DNA of 64,000 nt from an uncultured Clostridia bacterium (GCA_947624965.1 CANQMN010000004.1:1-64000), one strand, 5' to 3'; positions 1-7,317 are shown, counted from the stretch's first letter. Made by a program: numbers and translations. Notes: generated by a model from the sequence alone, not told the origin.

Positions 1-408
1 GCGCACGGCGGAAGTGAATTCCGCCTAACGCAAGGGGGTTTGAGGGATCCGCAAAATTCTTTCTTATCGGAGCCCCCTGCGGGGAGCATTCTGCGGGCAA
101 AGAATTTTCGTGAGGGGTCTGCTGTCAACATCTCACTTTCCTTTCGCCCGCCCGCCGCCTTGTCCTCAAAGACAACAAGCGCATGAATGCGCAAATTGGG
201 TCGCGCACGGCGGAAGTGAATTCCGCCTAACGCAAGGGGGTTTGAGGGATCCGCAAAATTCTTTCTTATCGGAGCCCCCCCCCTGCGGGGAGCATTCTGC
301 GGGCAAAGAATTTTCGTGAGGGGTCTGCTGTCAACATCCCACTGCCTTTTCGCCCGCCCGCCGCTTTGCCCTCAAAGACAACAAGCGCATGAATGCGCAA
401 ATTGGGTC
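1..408. repeat. Tandem direct repeat, about 205 bp, two copies (first cut by window edge)
   Basis: Copy 1 (1-202) and copy 2 (203-408) are nearly identical. The main length difference is a C-run of five versus nine bases after GGAG, and there are a few substitutions. Each unit contains the palindromes GGCGGAAGTGAATTCCGCC and GCGCATGAATGCGC. The array lies just past the stop codon of grpE. The short ORFs across it encode similar peptides only because the DNA is repeated; no ribosome binding site or recognisable protein is seen, so it is called non-coding. More copies may lie left of the window. Confidence 0.85.
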
Positions 409-462
409 GCGCAGCGCAAAAACAGTTTTGCTCGCGCACACTATTTGGAAACTTTCGCCTGC

Positions 463-1032
463 TTACTTCACAACGACGACCTGCGCAAAGCGCAACACTT
501 TGCCGTTCTGCTCGTATCCTTTGAGATACACTTCGCGCACGATACCGCTCTCTTCGCCCTCCGCGGGGTCCACCGCCATCACGGCCTCGCACTTCTCCGC
601 GTCGAAGGGCTCGCCGAGCGGACAGATCTCCGAGATGTGCTCCGCTTCGAGCAACTTCTCGAATGCGGCGATAACGAGTTCGACGCCGCGCTTCGTTCCT
701 TCATCCTTACAGCTTTGCAGCGCGCGCCCGAGGTTATCCGCAATGGGAAACAGCCCTTTTACGACGTCCGCCCTGCCCTCCGCATACTTTTGCGAAGCGA
801 CCGACGCCGTGCGCTTGCGGTAATTTTCGTACTCCGCGGAGACCGAATACCACTTGCGCTTGAAGTCCTCCGCGTTCGCGTTCGCCTGTTCGAGTTCCGC
901 TTTGAGTTTTTCCTCCGCGCTCTCCTCGGGGACGGGCTCCGACGCGCACGCTTCGGCTTGTTTGCTCTCTTCCTCTTCGGAAACCGTCTTTTTCTTTTTG
1001 TCCACGTTTTTTTCCGCCGTTTCGGTTTTCAT
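463..1032 (-). CDS. grpE: Nucleotide exchange factor GrpE
   Basis: GrpE is the cytoplasmic co-chaperone that releases ADP from DnaK in the DnaK-DnaJ-GrpE cycle. The 189-residue length is normal. Residues 1-40 are a charged, disordered tail and about 41-80 form the long dimerisation helix (EKLKAELEQANANAEDFKRK). A central bundle follows (FPIADNLGRAL, about 95-104). The C-terminal beta-wing ends in GYEQNGKVLRFAQVVVVK, the usual GrpE signature. No hrcA, dnaK or dnaJ is visible; dnaK could lie beyond the left edge, past the tandem repeat. The ATG at 1032 has no Shine-Dalgarno sequence, and the nearest promoter would start transcription almost at the ATG (see promoter entry). No CIRCE operator is present. 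Confidence 0.95.
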   Translation of the reverse strand: MKTETAEKNVDKKKKTVSEEEESKQAEACASEPVPEESAEEKLKAELEQANANAEDFKRKWYSVSAEYENYRKRTASVASQKYAEGRADVVKGLFPIADNLGRALQSCKDEGTKRGVELVIAAFEKLLEAEHISEICPLGEPFDAEKCEAVMAVDPAEGEESGIVREVYLKGYEQNGKVLRFAQVVVVK

Positions 1033-1040
1033 TCATCTTT

Positions 1041-1068
1041 AATATAAGGTAAATCGCCGCGCGTTAAA
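1041..1068 (-). promoter_or_regulatory. Candidate sigma-A promoter of grpE, possibly leaderless
   Basis: On the minus strand, TTTAAC (1068-1063) and TATATT (1046-1041) are separated by 16 bp. The predicted start falls near 1034, two bases before the grpE ATG at 1032. With no Shine-Dalgarno sequence present, this predicts a leaderless mRNA. An undetected upstream promoter is the alternative. Confidence 0.5.
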
Positions 1069-1121
1069 CGGTTTTTCGGAAAAATTTCCCTTTTTTTGCG
1101 AAAAAACTTTTCCGCGCGCCC

Positions 1122-1150
1122 TTTACAATCGGGGAAAATTGTATTAAAAT
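1122..1150 (+). promoter_or_regulatory. Sigma-A promoter for the phosphoribosyltransferase gene
   Basis: TTTACA (1122-1127) and TAAAAT (1145-1150) are separated by 17 bp. They are followed by a strong AAGGAGGG ribosome binding site just ahead of the ATG at 1181. Confidence 0.6.
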
Positions 1151-1180
1151 AAAAAAAGACCCGCAAAAGGAGGGCGCACC

Positions 1181-1813
1181 ATGGAAACGAGAGCTTTCGA
1201 TCTCTTTGCAAAACGCAACCGCAGCGTGAGTATCCGCGTGATCCCCGGACACTTCGCGACCCAACACTCCCATGTGAATTACTGCGTCGATATGACCCGC
1301 GTAAAGACGGAGATGGTCGCCGCGCGCTCCGCGGCGCGTCTGTTCGCGGAGAGCTTTTCCAACGTCGCCGTGGATACCATCATTACGCTCGAACGCACCA
1401 AGATGGTGGGCGGCTTCATCGCCGCGGAATTCGCTTCCTCGACGGGGCTGAATATGAACCAGGACATCGCGGTCATCTCCCCCGAGATCACCGCGGACGA
1501 AAAATTAATTTTACGGGACAACCTCATCCCCTATGTGAAGAACCGCCGCGTGCTCCTTCTCGTCGCCACGGCGACGACGGGGCTCACCGCCGTCAATGCG
1601 ATCCGCGGGATCCGCTACTACGGGGGGGACCCCGTTGGCGTCGCGACGGTGTTCGGCGGCAAGTTCGAGATCCCCGGCATCCCCGTTGTGCGGCTCGTCG
1701 GCGTGGAGGACTTGACGGACTACCAGTCGTACCGCCTCGGTGAGTGCCCGCTCTGCAAGGAGGGCGTAAAAATCGACGCGCTCATCAATTCGTACGGTTA
1801 CAGCAAGATGTAA
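1181..1813 (+). CDS. Orotate phosphoribosyltransferase-like protein (PRTase fold)
   Basis: A 210-residue type I PRTase-fold protein resembling the PyrE family, which transfers phosphoribose from PRPP to a base. The PRPP-loop region is RVLLLVATATTGLTA (about 123-137): hydrophobic strand, then TTG. The two acidic residues that normally precede TTG (VDDV..TTG) are replaced by A-T. A CPLCKEG segment (189-195) near the C-terminus recurs in a clostridial PyrE-like subgroup. No pyrimidine genes are adjacent. Loss of the acidic pair makes a regulatory role, or a substrate other than orotate, as likely as genuine OPRT activity, so no symbol is given. The start is fixed by AAGGAGGG upstream. Confidence 0.75.
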   Translation: METRAFDLFAKRNRSVSIRVIPGHFATQHSHVNYCVDMTRVKTEMVAARSAARLFAESFSNVAVDTIITLERTKMVGGFIAAEFASSTGLNMNQDIAVISPEITADEKLILRDNLIPYVKNRRVLLLVATATTGLTAVNAIRGIRYYGGDPVGVATVFGGKFEIPGIPVVRLVGVEDLTDYQSYRLGECPLCKEGVKIDALINSYGYSKM

Positions 1814-1824
1814 GGAAAGAGCAA

Positions 1825-1899
1825 CGCGCCCGCGGCGAACGCCGCGGGCGCGTAATATTTTTAAGGTTATCCACCCGCACAACGGGTGGTATTTTTTTT
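1825..1899 (+). terminator. Two consecutive terminator hairpins after the PRTase gene
   Basis: The first hairpin has 13-bp arms (1825-1837 and 1840-1852, CGCGCCCGCGGCG) with an AA loop, followed by TAATATTTTT. The second (1871-1877 and 1883-1889, CCACCCG/CGGGTGG) is followed by TATTTTTTTT. The second closely resembles the terminator after the P-type ATPase at 43512-43542. Confidence 0.8.
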
Positions 1900-1939
1900 G
1901 GATGCTTCGGCAGATACGAACAGCGCGGGAGAGTGAAAA

Positions 1940-2330
1940 ACCACTCCCCCCACCCTACCCTCCCCCCTCGCACTGCGAGGGGGGAGGTAAAATAGAGACA
2001 ACGCGAGGGAAGTTAAAACTACACAAGAGAGCTAAAAAAGAAGAAATCGAGCAGATGAAAAGGTGAAATAAAAACAGGAGGAAAGACAACGCGAGGAGGC
2101 GGGAAGAATAACCAACTCACCTCCCCCTTTTAAGGGGGAGGGTTGGGTAGGGGTTAACGGAAGGGACGAAAACGTGGGGAAGAAGCCGCTCCCCCTACCC
2201 TACCCTCCCCCCTCGCTTTGCGAGGGGGGAGGTAAAATAAAGACAACGCGAGAAAACAGGGAGAATAACCAACTCACCTCCCCCTTTTTAAGGGGGAGGG
2301 TTGGGTGGGGGTTGACGGGAAGGAAGCAGA
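1940..2330. repeat. Dispersed GC-rich palindromes, four in a cluster
   Basis: This intergenic stretch alternates two related elements. Type A (about 1943-1993 and 2187-2238) is a CCCTACCCTCCCCCCTCGC arm facing GCGAGGGGGGAGGTAAA. Type B (about 2117-2160 and 2270-2325) is CTCCCCCTTTT facing AAGGGGGAGGGTTGGGTRGG. A-rich spacers lie between them. The same family occurs at five other places in the window. No transposase or coding capacity is seen. Confidence 0.85.
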
Positions 2331-2434
2331 ACGGGATCGCTGTGCGCGGCGGTACGCAAAAAAATGTCACCCGAAAGCCGAAAAGACGAATTTTCGCGTT
2401 ACAATAGGTTTGCGGCGGGAAAAGAGGCGATGTT

Positions 2435-2968
2435 ATGACGTTTTTACAATTCCTCTGCGCGCTTCGCCGGTACAAGGTGGACGTGCTGCTTCTCGCGCCT
2501 GCTGTGAGCTTGCTCACGGCGCTTCTCAAAAAGACGGCGCCCGAAAAGATCCCCAAAAAAGTTTTTGTGTTCGCGCCCTTCCTCATCGGGACGTTGGCGT
2601 TCGCGATCTATCGCATGATCGCGACCGCGAGCGTCTCCCCGCTCACGGAGACGTTCGGCGAGACGGCGGAGGGCGGACTCTCCTGCGGCAGTGCGGCGAC
2701 CATCCTCTATGTCGCCTACGAACAGTTTCTCCGCAGGAAGAAGAGCTCGCCCGTCGCGCCCTTCCTCGAAGGCGTCGTGCCCGAAGCGGAACGGCAACGG
2801 GTCGCGGAAGAACTTTTTGCGGGAGCGGCGGCGCGCGATAAAGACGCGCTTTACGGGTTTCTTCTCGAAACGCTGAAAAAGAGCGCGCTCCCCGCGTGCA
2901 CGGAGGAGGAACTCGCCGCCTGCGCGAAGGCGGTGGAACTCTTTCTCCTCTCCCTGCAAAAAGAATAG
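2435..2968 (+). CDS. Hypothetical membrane protein
   Basis: A 177-residue protein that I do not recognise. The first two thirds are hydrophobic, with likely membrane segments near residues 15-31 and 43-62 and a weaker one near 84-98. Arg/Lys-rich turns follow each. The rest is a soluble, Glu/Ala-rich helical tail (about 105-177). The start is an ATG preceded by GAGG about 7 bases upstream. It is transcribed toward the gerABC operon but is separated from it by a terminator at 2978-3006. No function is assigned. Confidence 0.6.
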   Translation: MTFLQFLCALRRYKVDVLLLAPAVSLLTALLKKTAPEKIPKKVFVFAPFLIGTLAFAIYRMIATASVSPLTETFGETAEGGLSCGSAATILYVAYEQFLRRKKSSPVAPFLEGVVPEAERQRVAEELFAGAAARDKDALYGFLLETLKKSALPACTEEELAACAKAVELFLLSLQKE

Positions 2969-2977
2969 CCGTCTTTT

Positions 2978-3006
2978 CCCCCTCCGCGGCGCGGAGGGGG
3001 TTTTCC
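2978..3006 (+). terminator. Terminator after the hypothetical membrane protein
   Basis: CCCCCTCCGC (2978-2987) pairs with GCGGAGGGGG (2991-3000) across a 3-nt loop and is followed by TTTT. Confidence 0.8.
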
Positions 3007-3011
3007 GTTTT

Positions 3012-3039
3012 GTATAAAATTATTTCAGTTCTTCATACT
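3012..3039 (+). promoter_or_regulatory. Candidate forespore (sigma-F/G-like) promoter of the ger operon
   Basis: GTATA (3012-3016) and CATACT (3034-3039) are 17 bp apart, resembling sigma-G/sigma-F promoters that drive germination-receptor operons in Bacillus and Clostridium. No sigma-A promoter is visible. The predicted start would fall at about the ATG (3046), which has no Shine-Dalgarno sequence. The call rests on sequence likeness only. Confidence 0.4.
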
Positions 3040-3045
3040 TTTTTT

Positions 3046-4476
3046 ATGAAAAACGTTACGGGCAATTTGCAACGCGATCTCGAAGCCCTCAAACGCATTC
3101 TCCCCGCGGAGGATATCCTCACATTCTCCTTCGCTTCGGAAGAGATCGATTTCGCGTGCGTATTTGCCGATCCCATTACGGATAAAGAGTTGTTGGGGGA
3201 ACAGGTCGTCCGCCCCCTTCTCCGCTATACGGGGGAGCGGAAGGCGGAAGCCGTGAAGAAAAAGCTCACTTCCCCCGAAGTCAAGACGGAAAGATCTCTC
3301 CAAACGCTCGCGGAAGAGGTGCTCGCGGGAAATCCCGTGCTCCTGTGGGAGGGCGCGGACGAGGGCATCGTCGCCGGCACGAAGAAGGTGTTCATCCGCG
3401 CGATCGCGGAGCCCTCGATGGACGTTGCGGTAAAGGGACCGCGGGAGGGATTCATCGAGGACGTGAAGGTGAACACGTCCCTCGTGCGCAGGCGGCTGAA
3501 AACGCCCGAACTGCGCATCGAGATGATGAAGCTCGGCAGACGGTCGGATACGTTTGTCGCCGTCTGCTATCTCGAAGGCACTTCCGTGAAAAAGACGGTG
3601 GAGGACGTGAAGAAAAAGTTGAGTGCCATCGACATCGACGTCATTCCCGACAGCTCCTATCTCACGCACTTTCTCTCCTCCCGCCCCTTCTCCCTTCTCA
3701 AACAGGTGGGGACGACGGAAAAGCCCGATATCTTCTGCGCGAAGATCGCCGAGGGAAGGGTGGGACTCATCGTGGACGGTTCCCCCATCGCGCTCACCGT
3801 TCCGTACCTGCTCGTGGAGGACTTCCAGTCGGCGGAGGACTACTTCGTGCCGCCGTACCGCGCGACGTTCACCCGTCTTTTGCGCCTTTTTGCGCTCATC
3901 GTCGCGGTGTATCTGCCCGCCTTCTATGTGGCGGCGCAGCTGTTCAAACTGCAACTGTTCCCCGTGCGCCTGCTCCTCACGATCGCGGGGAGCATCCGCG
4001 ATATCCCCCTCTCCCCGTCCCTCGAAATGCTGCTCGTTCTGCTCGTCCTCGAAGTTCTGAACGAGGCGAGCATCCGCATGCCCAAATACGTGGGAATGGC
4101 GCTCTCCGTCGTGGGCGCGCTCGTTTTGGGCGAGACGGCGGTCTCCGCGGGGTTCGTCTCCACGCCCGCCATCATCATTATCGCGTTTTCGGGGATCGGG
4201 CTGTACGCCGTGCCCAACCTCATCGAGCAGACGAGCGTCCTGCGCCTCGTCATGCTCCTCGTCGCGGGAAGCGTGGGAACGTACGGCATCATCCTCGTCA
4301 CCGCGTTTCTTCTGCTGTATCTTGCGACGGCGGAGAACTTCGGCGCGCCCGTGCTCGCGCCCTTCGCCCCCATGTTGGGGAGAGATCTGCGCGATTCCCT
4401 CGTGAAATACAACCTCGGCTCCCTTCCCATGCGCCCCAAGACGTTGAAGAGCCCCAACCGCAGGAGGCTGAAATGA
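3046..4476 (+). CDS. Spore germination protein, GerA/SpoVAF family (GerA-A subunit)
   Basis: A 476-residue subunit A of a germinant receptor, expected in the spore inner membrane. The soluble N-terminal domain spans about residues 1-270 and carries the family signature GPREGFIED (131-139). A membrane domain with about five helices follows (about 280-430), including a PLSPSLEMLLVLLVLEVLNEA-type segment typical of GerAA. It is followed by gerB and gerC in the canonical order, with a 4-base ATGA overlap into gerB. The ATG at 3046 is the only in-frame start near the conserved N-terminus. It lacks a Shine-Dalgarno sequence and may be leaderless. SpoVAF is the main alternative, but the GerB and GerC partners favour a germinant receptor. 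Confidence 0.93.
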   Translation: MKNVTGNLQRDLEALKRILPAEDILTFSFASEEIDFACVFADPITDKELLGEQVVRPLLRYTGERKAEAVKKKLTSPEVKTERSLQTLAEEVLAGNPVLLWEGADEGIVAGTKKVFIRAIAEPSMDVAVKGPREGFIEDVKVNTSLVRRRLKTPELRIEMMKLGRRSDTFVAVCYLEGTSVKKTVEDVKKKLSAIDIDVIPDSSYLTHFLSSRPFSLLKQVGTTEKPDIFCAKIAEGRVGLIVDGSPIALTVPYLLVEDFQSAEDYFVPPYRATFTRLLRLFALIVAVYLPAFYVAAQLFKLQLFPVRLLLTIAGSIRDIPLSPSLEMLLVLLVLEVLNEASIRMPKYVGMALSVVGALVLGETAVSAGFVSTPAIIIIAFSGIGLYAVPNLIEQTSVLRLVMLLVAGSVGTYGIILVTAFLLLYLATAENFGAPVLAPFAPMLGRDLRDSLVKYNLGSLPMRPKTLKSPNRRRLK

Positions 4477-5546
4477 AAAAAATATCCCCCCGTCAACTGT
4501 TTTTCTTCCTCGCCTGCATCGCGCCCGTGGGGAAGCTCGTGCTCATGCCTTCCCGCCTCGTCGTAGAGGCGAAGAACGATCTGCTCTTCCCCGCGCTCGT
4601 CGGATTCGCCGTGCAGACGGGCGTCGTATTTTGCGTACTGCTCCTCGCCAAGCGCGGCGAGAGCTTTGCGGACATGCTCGCCGCCACATTCGGAAAGATT
4701 GCGGCGAAGGTCCTCCTCTGCGTCTTTGCGGCGTTTCTGCTCTTTGCGGCGTTTCTTCCCCTGCTCGAACAGAAACTGTTCGTGCAGAGCGCGTTCTACG
4801 ATACGCTGCCTTCCGTTGTTACCTTCGCGCCCTTCTTCCTCTTTTCCGCCTATCTGTGCGCCAAGCCGCTCGGCTCTCTCGGACGGATATGGGATATCCT
4901 CGCGCCCGTCTCCATCGTCGGATTCGCGGGCATCATGCTCCTCTCGGTGGGGAGCGCGGACTACGGCGCGCTCCTGCCCGCGGGCGCGGCGGGCGCGGGC
5001 GGATTTTGGCGGGGGCTCGCGGCGGCGGCGAGCTGGTTCTTCGACGGCGCCCTCCTTCTCCCCTTCCTCGGCAAGATCGATTACCGCCGCGGAACGGCGT
5101 GGAAGGGCGCGCTCGCATACGCCGCGGGCGGGGTCGCCGTCCTCTTTTTCCTCGCTACGTTCTACGGCGTATTCGCCGAGATCGCGCTCAACCAGCCCTT
5201 TGCCTTTACCAAGACGTCCAAATATTTCTCCGGCATCACCGTGCTGGGGCGGATCGATTACCTCTTCTCGTATGCGCTCGCGCTCGTGATGGCGTTCTTC
5301 GTCGCCCTTCCCGTGCAGGCGTGCGTGGACTGCGTGAAGCAGGCGTTCGGCGCGCCGAAATATCTGCCCGCCGCCCTCTCCGTCCTCTTGAACCTCGGAC
5401 TGTTCTTTCTCGCGCTCGGGCTGGACTATCGGTTCGTCGAGATCATGCAGGTGTTTGCGCAGACGCTCTTCTGGATCTTCCCCGTTTTCTGCGTCGCCGT
5501 GCCCCTGCTCTGTCTGCTGTTAAGGAGGAGCCATGCGTCTCAATAA
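4473..5546 (+). CDS. Spore germination protein, GerB family permease-like subunit
   Basis: A 357-residue integral membrane protein of the GerAB (APC-superfamily) type, the subunit thought to recognise amino-acid germinants. About ten hydrophobic helices run through the protein, beginning at ISPRQLFFFLACIAPVGKL, typical of GerB proteins, and ending in a charged RRSHASQ tail. The start overlaps the gerA stop (ATGA, 4473-4476) and is preceded by AGGAGG. The C-terminus overlaps gerC by 14 bases. The overlaps suggest translational coupling of a three-subunit receptor complex. Confidence 0.93.
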   Translation: MKKISPRQLFFFLACIAPVGKLVLMPSRLVVEAKNDLLFPALVGFAVQTGVVFCVLLLAKRGESFADMLAATFGKIAAKVLLCVFAAFLLFAAFLPLLEQKLFVQSAFYDTLPSVVTFAPFFLFSAYLCAKPLGSLGRIWDILAPVSIVGFAGIMLLSVGSADYGALLPAGAAGAGGFWRGLAAAASWFFDGALLLPFLGKIDYRRGTAWKGALAYAAGGVAVLFFLATFYGVFAEIALNQPFAFTKTSKYFSGITVLGRIDYLFSYALALVMAFFVALPVQACVDCVKQAFGAPKYLPAALSVLLNLGLFFLALGLDYRFVEIMQVFAQTLFWIFPVFCVAVPLLCLLLRRSHASQ

Positions 5547-6711
5547 ATTTCTGAAAACGGTGCCGATGAAACTCTATGCCATCCTCGCCGCGATCGTGCT
5601 CCTCGCCTTCTTCTCCAACGATTTCGGGCTCGTGGACATCCAAAAGACGGCGATCATCCTCGCCGTGGGCATCGATAAGACGGAACAGGGGGTCGCGCTC
5701 ACGTCGCAGATCGCCGTGCCGAAGGGGAGCGACCGCACGACGGGCGGGACGTCCAGCGTGGAGATCCGCACGGAGAACGCCACCGTCTCCGACTGCATCT
5801 CCGATCTGCAAGCCCGCACGGGCTGGGTCCCCAAGCTCGTGTTCTGCAACCTCATCCTGCTCGGCGAAGAGGCGGCGCACGAGGACGTGGCGGAATACCT
5901 CAACTACTTTCTCCGCAACGAATATATGTCCGATTCCTGCCTGCTCGCCGTGTGCGAGGGGACGGCGGAGGAGGCGATCTCCTCGCAGAGCGCGCTGGAC
6001 GACGCTTCCTCGCTCGCCATCACCAAGCTGTTCTCCGATTCCTCCGAAAAATCGGGCACGGTGATGAAGAACACGCTCAAAGATTTTTCCATCGGCTATT
6101 ACGGCGTCTCGCAGAGCTCCTATCTCCCCTTTATCCGCACCTATGTGCAGGAGGGCGCACAGGGGGCGCAACAGAGCGGCGGGAGCGGAGGCGGCGGACA
6201 GGGCGAAGAGCAAAAGATATACGGCGCGGAGGAGACGGCGATCTTCTCGGCGGGCAGAATGGTCGCGCTCCTTCCCAAAGAGCAGACGCTCGCGTTCAGC
6301 ATGCTGAAAGGAAACGTCTATGCGGGGACGTTCAACACCGAGGAAAAGGGCGAGATCGTAACGCTCACCGTGCTCAAAGACGAGGGGAACGTCTCCCTCT
6401 CCATGGACGGCGCGCCGCAGGCGAAGCTGTCGCTCGACGTGCAGGTGCGCCTTTGCTGCCGCGGATCCGCCGCGCCCATCGAGGACGTCTCCACCGACCG
6501 CGTGCCCGACGAAGCGCTGAAAAATGCGGAAGAGACGCTCCGCGGTTACGTTGCGGATCTGTTTGAGAATTGCAAAAAAAGCGGGTGCGACCTGTTTGAA
6601 TTCAAGCGGATGCTGTACCGCTCCTCCCTCCGCAAATACGCGGAATGGAAGGATACCCTCCTCGCCTCGCTGACGGCGGCGGTGGAGACGCGCGTGACCT
6701 CGCTCAAATAG
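5533..6711 (+). CDS. Spore germination protein GerC-like subunit without a lipobox
   Basis: A 392-residue protein of the GerAC type. After a short basic N-terminus, one membrane segment (about 14-28, LYAILAAIVLLAFFS) leads into GLVDIQKTAIILAVGIDKT. This aligns with the family's start region, usually written GCWDxxEIxxxxxVxGIGID. The lipid-modified cysteine is missing, so the protein would be held by its uncleaved helix rather than by a diacylglycerol anchor. A glycine-rich linker (GGSGGGG, about 218) separates the two halves. The start has an excellent AAGGAGGAGCC site inside the end of gerB. The subunit order and fold make the GerC call firm despite the odd N-terminus. Confidence 0.88.
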   Translation: MRLNKFLKTVPMKLYAILAAIVLLAFFSNDFGLVDIQKTAIILAVGIDKTEQGVALTSQIAVPKGSDRTTGGTSSVEIRTENATVSDCISDLQARTGWVPKLVFCNLILLGEEAAHEDVAEYLNYFLRNEYMSDSCLLAVCEGTAEEAISSQSALDDASSLAITKLFSDSSEKSGTVMKNTLKDFSIGYYGVSQSSYLPFIRTYVQEGAQGAQQSGGSGGGGQGEEQKIYGAEETAIFSAGRMVALLPKEQTLAFSMLKGNVYAGTFNTEEKGEIVTLTVLKDEGNVSLSMDGAPQAKLSLDVQVRLCCRGSAAPIEDVSTDRVPDEALKNAEETLRGYVADLFENCKKSGCDLFEFKRMLYRSSLRKYAEWKDTLLASLTAAVETRVTSLK

Positions 6712-6749
6712 CCGCAAAAATTTTTTCCGAAAAATTTTTCCGAAAACTA

Positions 6750-6777
6750 TTGACAGACTGATTTTCCATGCTATAAT
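6750..6777 (+). promoter_or_regulatory. Strong sigma-A promoter of a non-coding or mini-ORF transcript
   Basis: A consensus TTGACA (6750-6755) and TATAAT (6772-6777) are separated by 16 bp. Transcription is expected from about 6784. No ordinary gene follows for more than 500 bp, so this promoter serves the transcript annotated next. Confidence 0.85.
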
Positions 6778-6783
6778 AAAGGT

Positions 6784-7197
6784 ACAAAAGGAAAATAACT
6801 TACAGAAATTGTTATTTTCAAACAGGACGGAGACTCCGATGCACAGGTAAATTGATCCGGATAACGGGCAACAAAGTGAGAACGCGGACGGGAAAGTTCG
6901 CCATCGCAGGGAGGCAGGCAGAGGAAGAGACGTCTCCGCAAAAAAATCATATCGGGAGGTACGACGGTATGAAAAAAATTCTTCGGGGCAGAAAGATCTC
7001 GTAGAAGGAGGACAGTCCAATGTACTATGATATGATAGGGGCGGAAAGATAAGTCGACCGAAACATCGCGCGGACGCAGGAAGCGCCGCAATGGGAGTAA
7101 CCCGCAAAAGGTCGAGAAGAGCCGAGGAAGGCTCCGCCCGACACAACAGAATAATGAAGATAGATCCCCCGTGCGGTGGCGCGGGGGAGTTATTTTT
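6784..7197 (+). ncRNA. Candidate autonomous RNA, about 410 nt, with mini-ORFs
   Basis: The transcript is bounded by a consensus promoter and a strong terminator. Near its 5' end AAAATAAC (6792-6799) and GTTATTTT (6811-6818) form a hairpin. It contains mini-ORFs with ribosome sites: MHR (6839-6850); MKKILRGRKIS (6969-7004) behind GGGAGGT; and MYYDMIGAER (7020-7052) behind a perfect AAGGAGG with an 8-nt spacer. A 65-codon ORF (7091-7288) runs through the terminator and is probably not real. I looked for RNase P, tmRNA, SRP, 6S and riboswitch signatures and found none that fit. It could be a small RNA, a peptide-coding mRNA or a leader upstream of spoIIE. Two terminators before spoIIE argue for a separate unit. 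Confidence 0.45.
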
Positions 7198-7229
7198 CTC
7201 CGCCCTCCCCGCCGGACGGGCGGTTTTTT
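7166..7229 (+). terminator. Two tandem terminators ahead of spoIIE
   Basis: Hairpin one pairs CCCCCGTGC (7166-7174) with GCGCGGGGG (7179-7187) over a GGTG loop, then TTATTTTT. Hairpin two pairs CCGCCC (7200-7205) with GGGCGG (7218-7223), then TTTTTT. They isolate spoIIE from upstream transcription. Confidence 0.85.
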
Positions 7230-7234
7230 CGTTC

Positions 7235-7289
7235 TTCGACAAACAAAGACGCATTCCCCGCACGTTTTCCGCGGCGGATCTCCTATAAT
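7235..7289 (+). promoter_or_regulatory. spoIIE promoter with a perfect Spo0A box
   Basis: TTCGACAAA (7235-7243) is the exact reverse complement of the Spo0A-box consensus TTTGTCGAA. TATAAT lies at 7284-7289 and has no good -35 hexamer 17 bp upstream (CACGTT), as expected for a promoter that needs an activator. The box would sit about 53-61 bases before the start site. Spo0A activation of spoIIE is established in Bacillus; its use here is inferred from the site and position. Confidence 0.7.
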
Positions 7290-7317
7290 TTTCGCAAACC
7301 GTAAGGAGAACTCGTGC

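Noticed and set aside
1-408. CRISPR array
   Set aside because: The units are about 205 bp without short repeats and unique spacers; no cas genes are present.
110-1047. Plus-strand ORFs (69, 243 and 144 residues) in the repeat and opposite grpE
   Set aside because: They are repeat-derived or antisense to grpE and have no ribosome site.
1033-1180. CIRCE heat-shock operator before grpE
   Set aside because: No TTAGCACTC-N9-GAGTGCTAA inverted repeat is present.
6784-7197. RNase P RNA, tmRNA, SRP RNA or 6S RNA
   Set aside because: The conserved cores I know for each (for example the P RNA GAGGAAAGTCC block, the tmRNA tRNA-like ends, the SRP tetraloop region) are absent.
7091-7288. 65-codon ORF running across two terminators before spoIIE
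   Set aside because: It passes through both terminator stems and the Spo0A box, so it is probably not translated.
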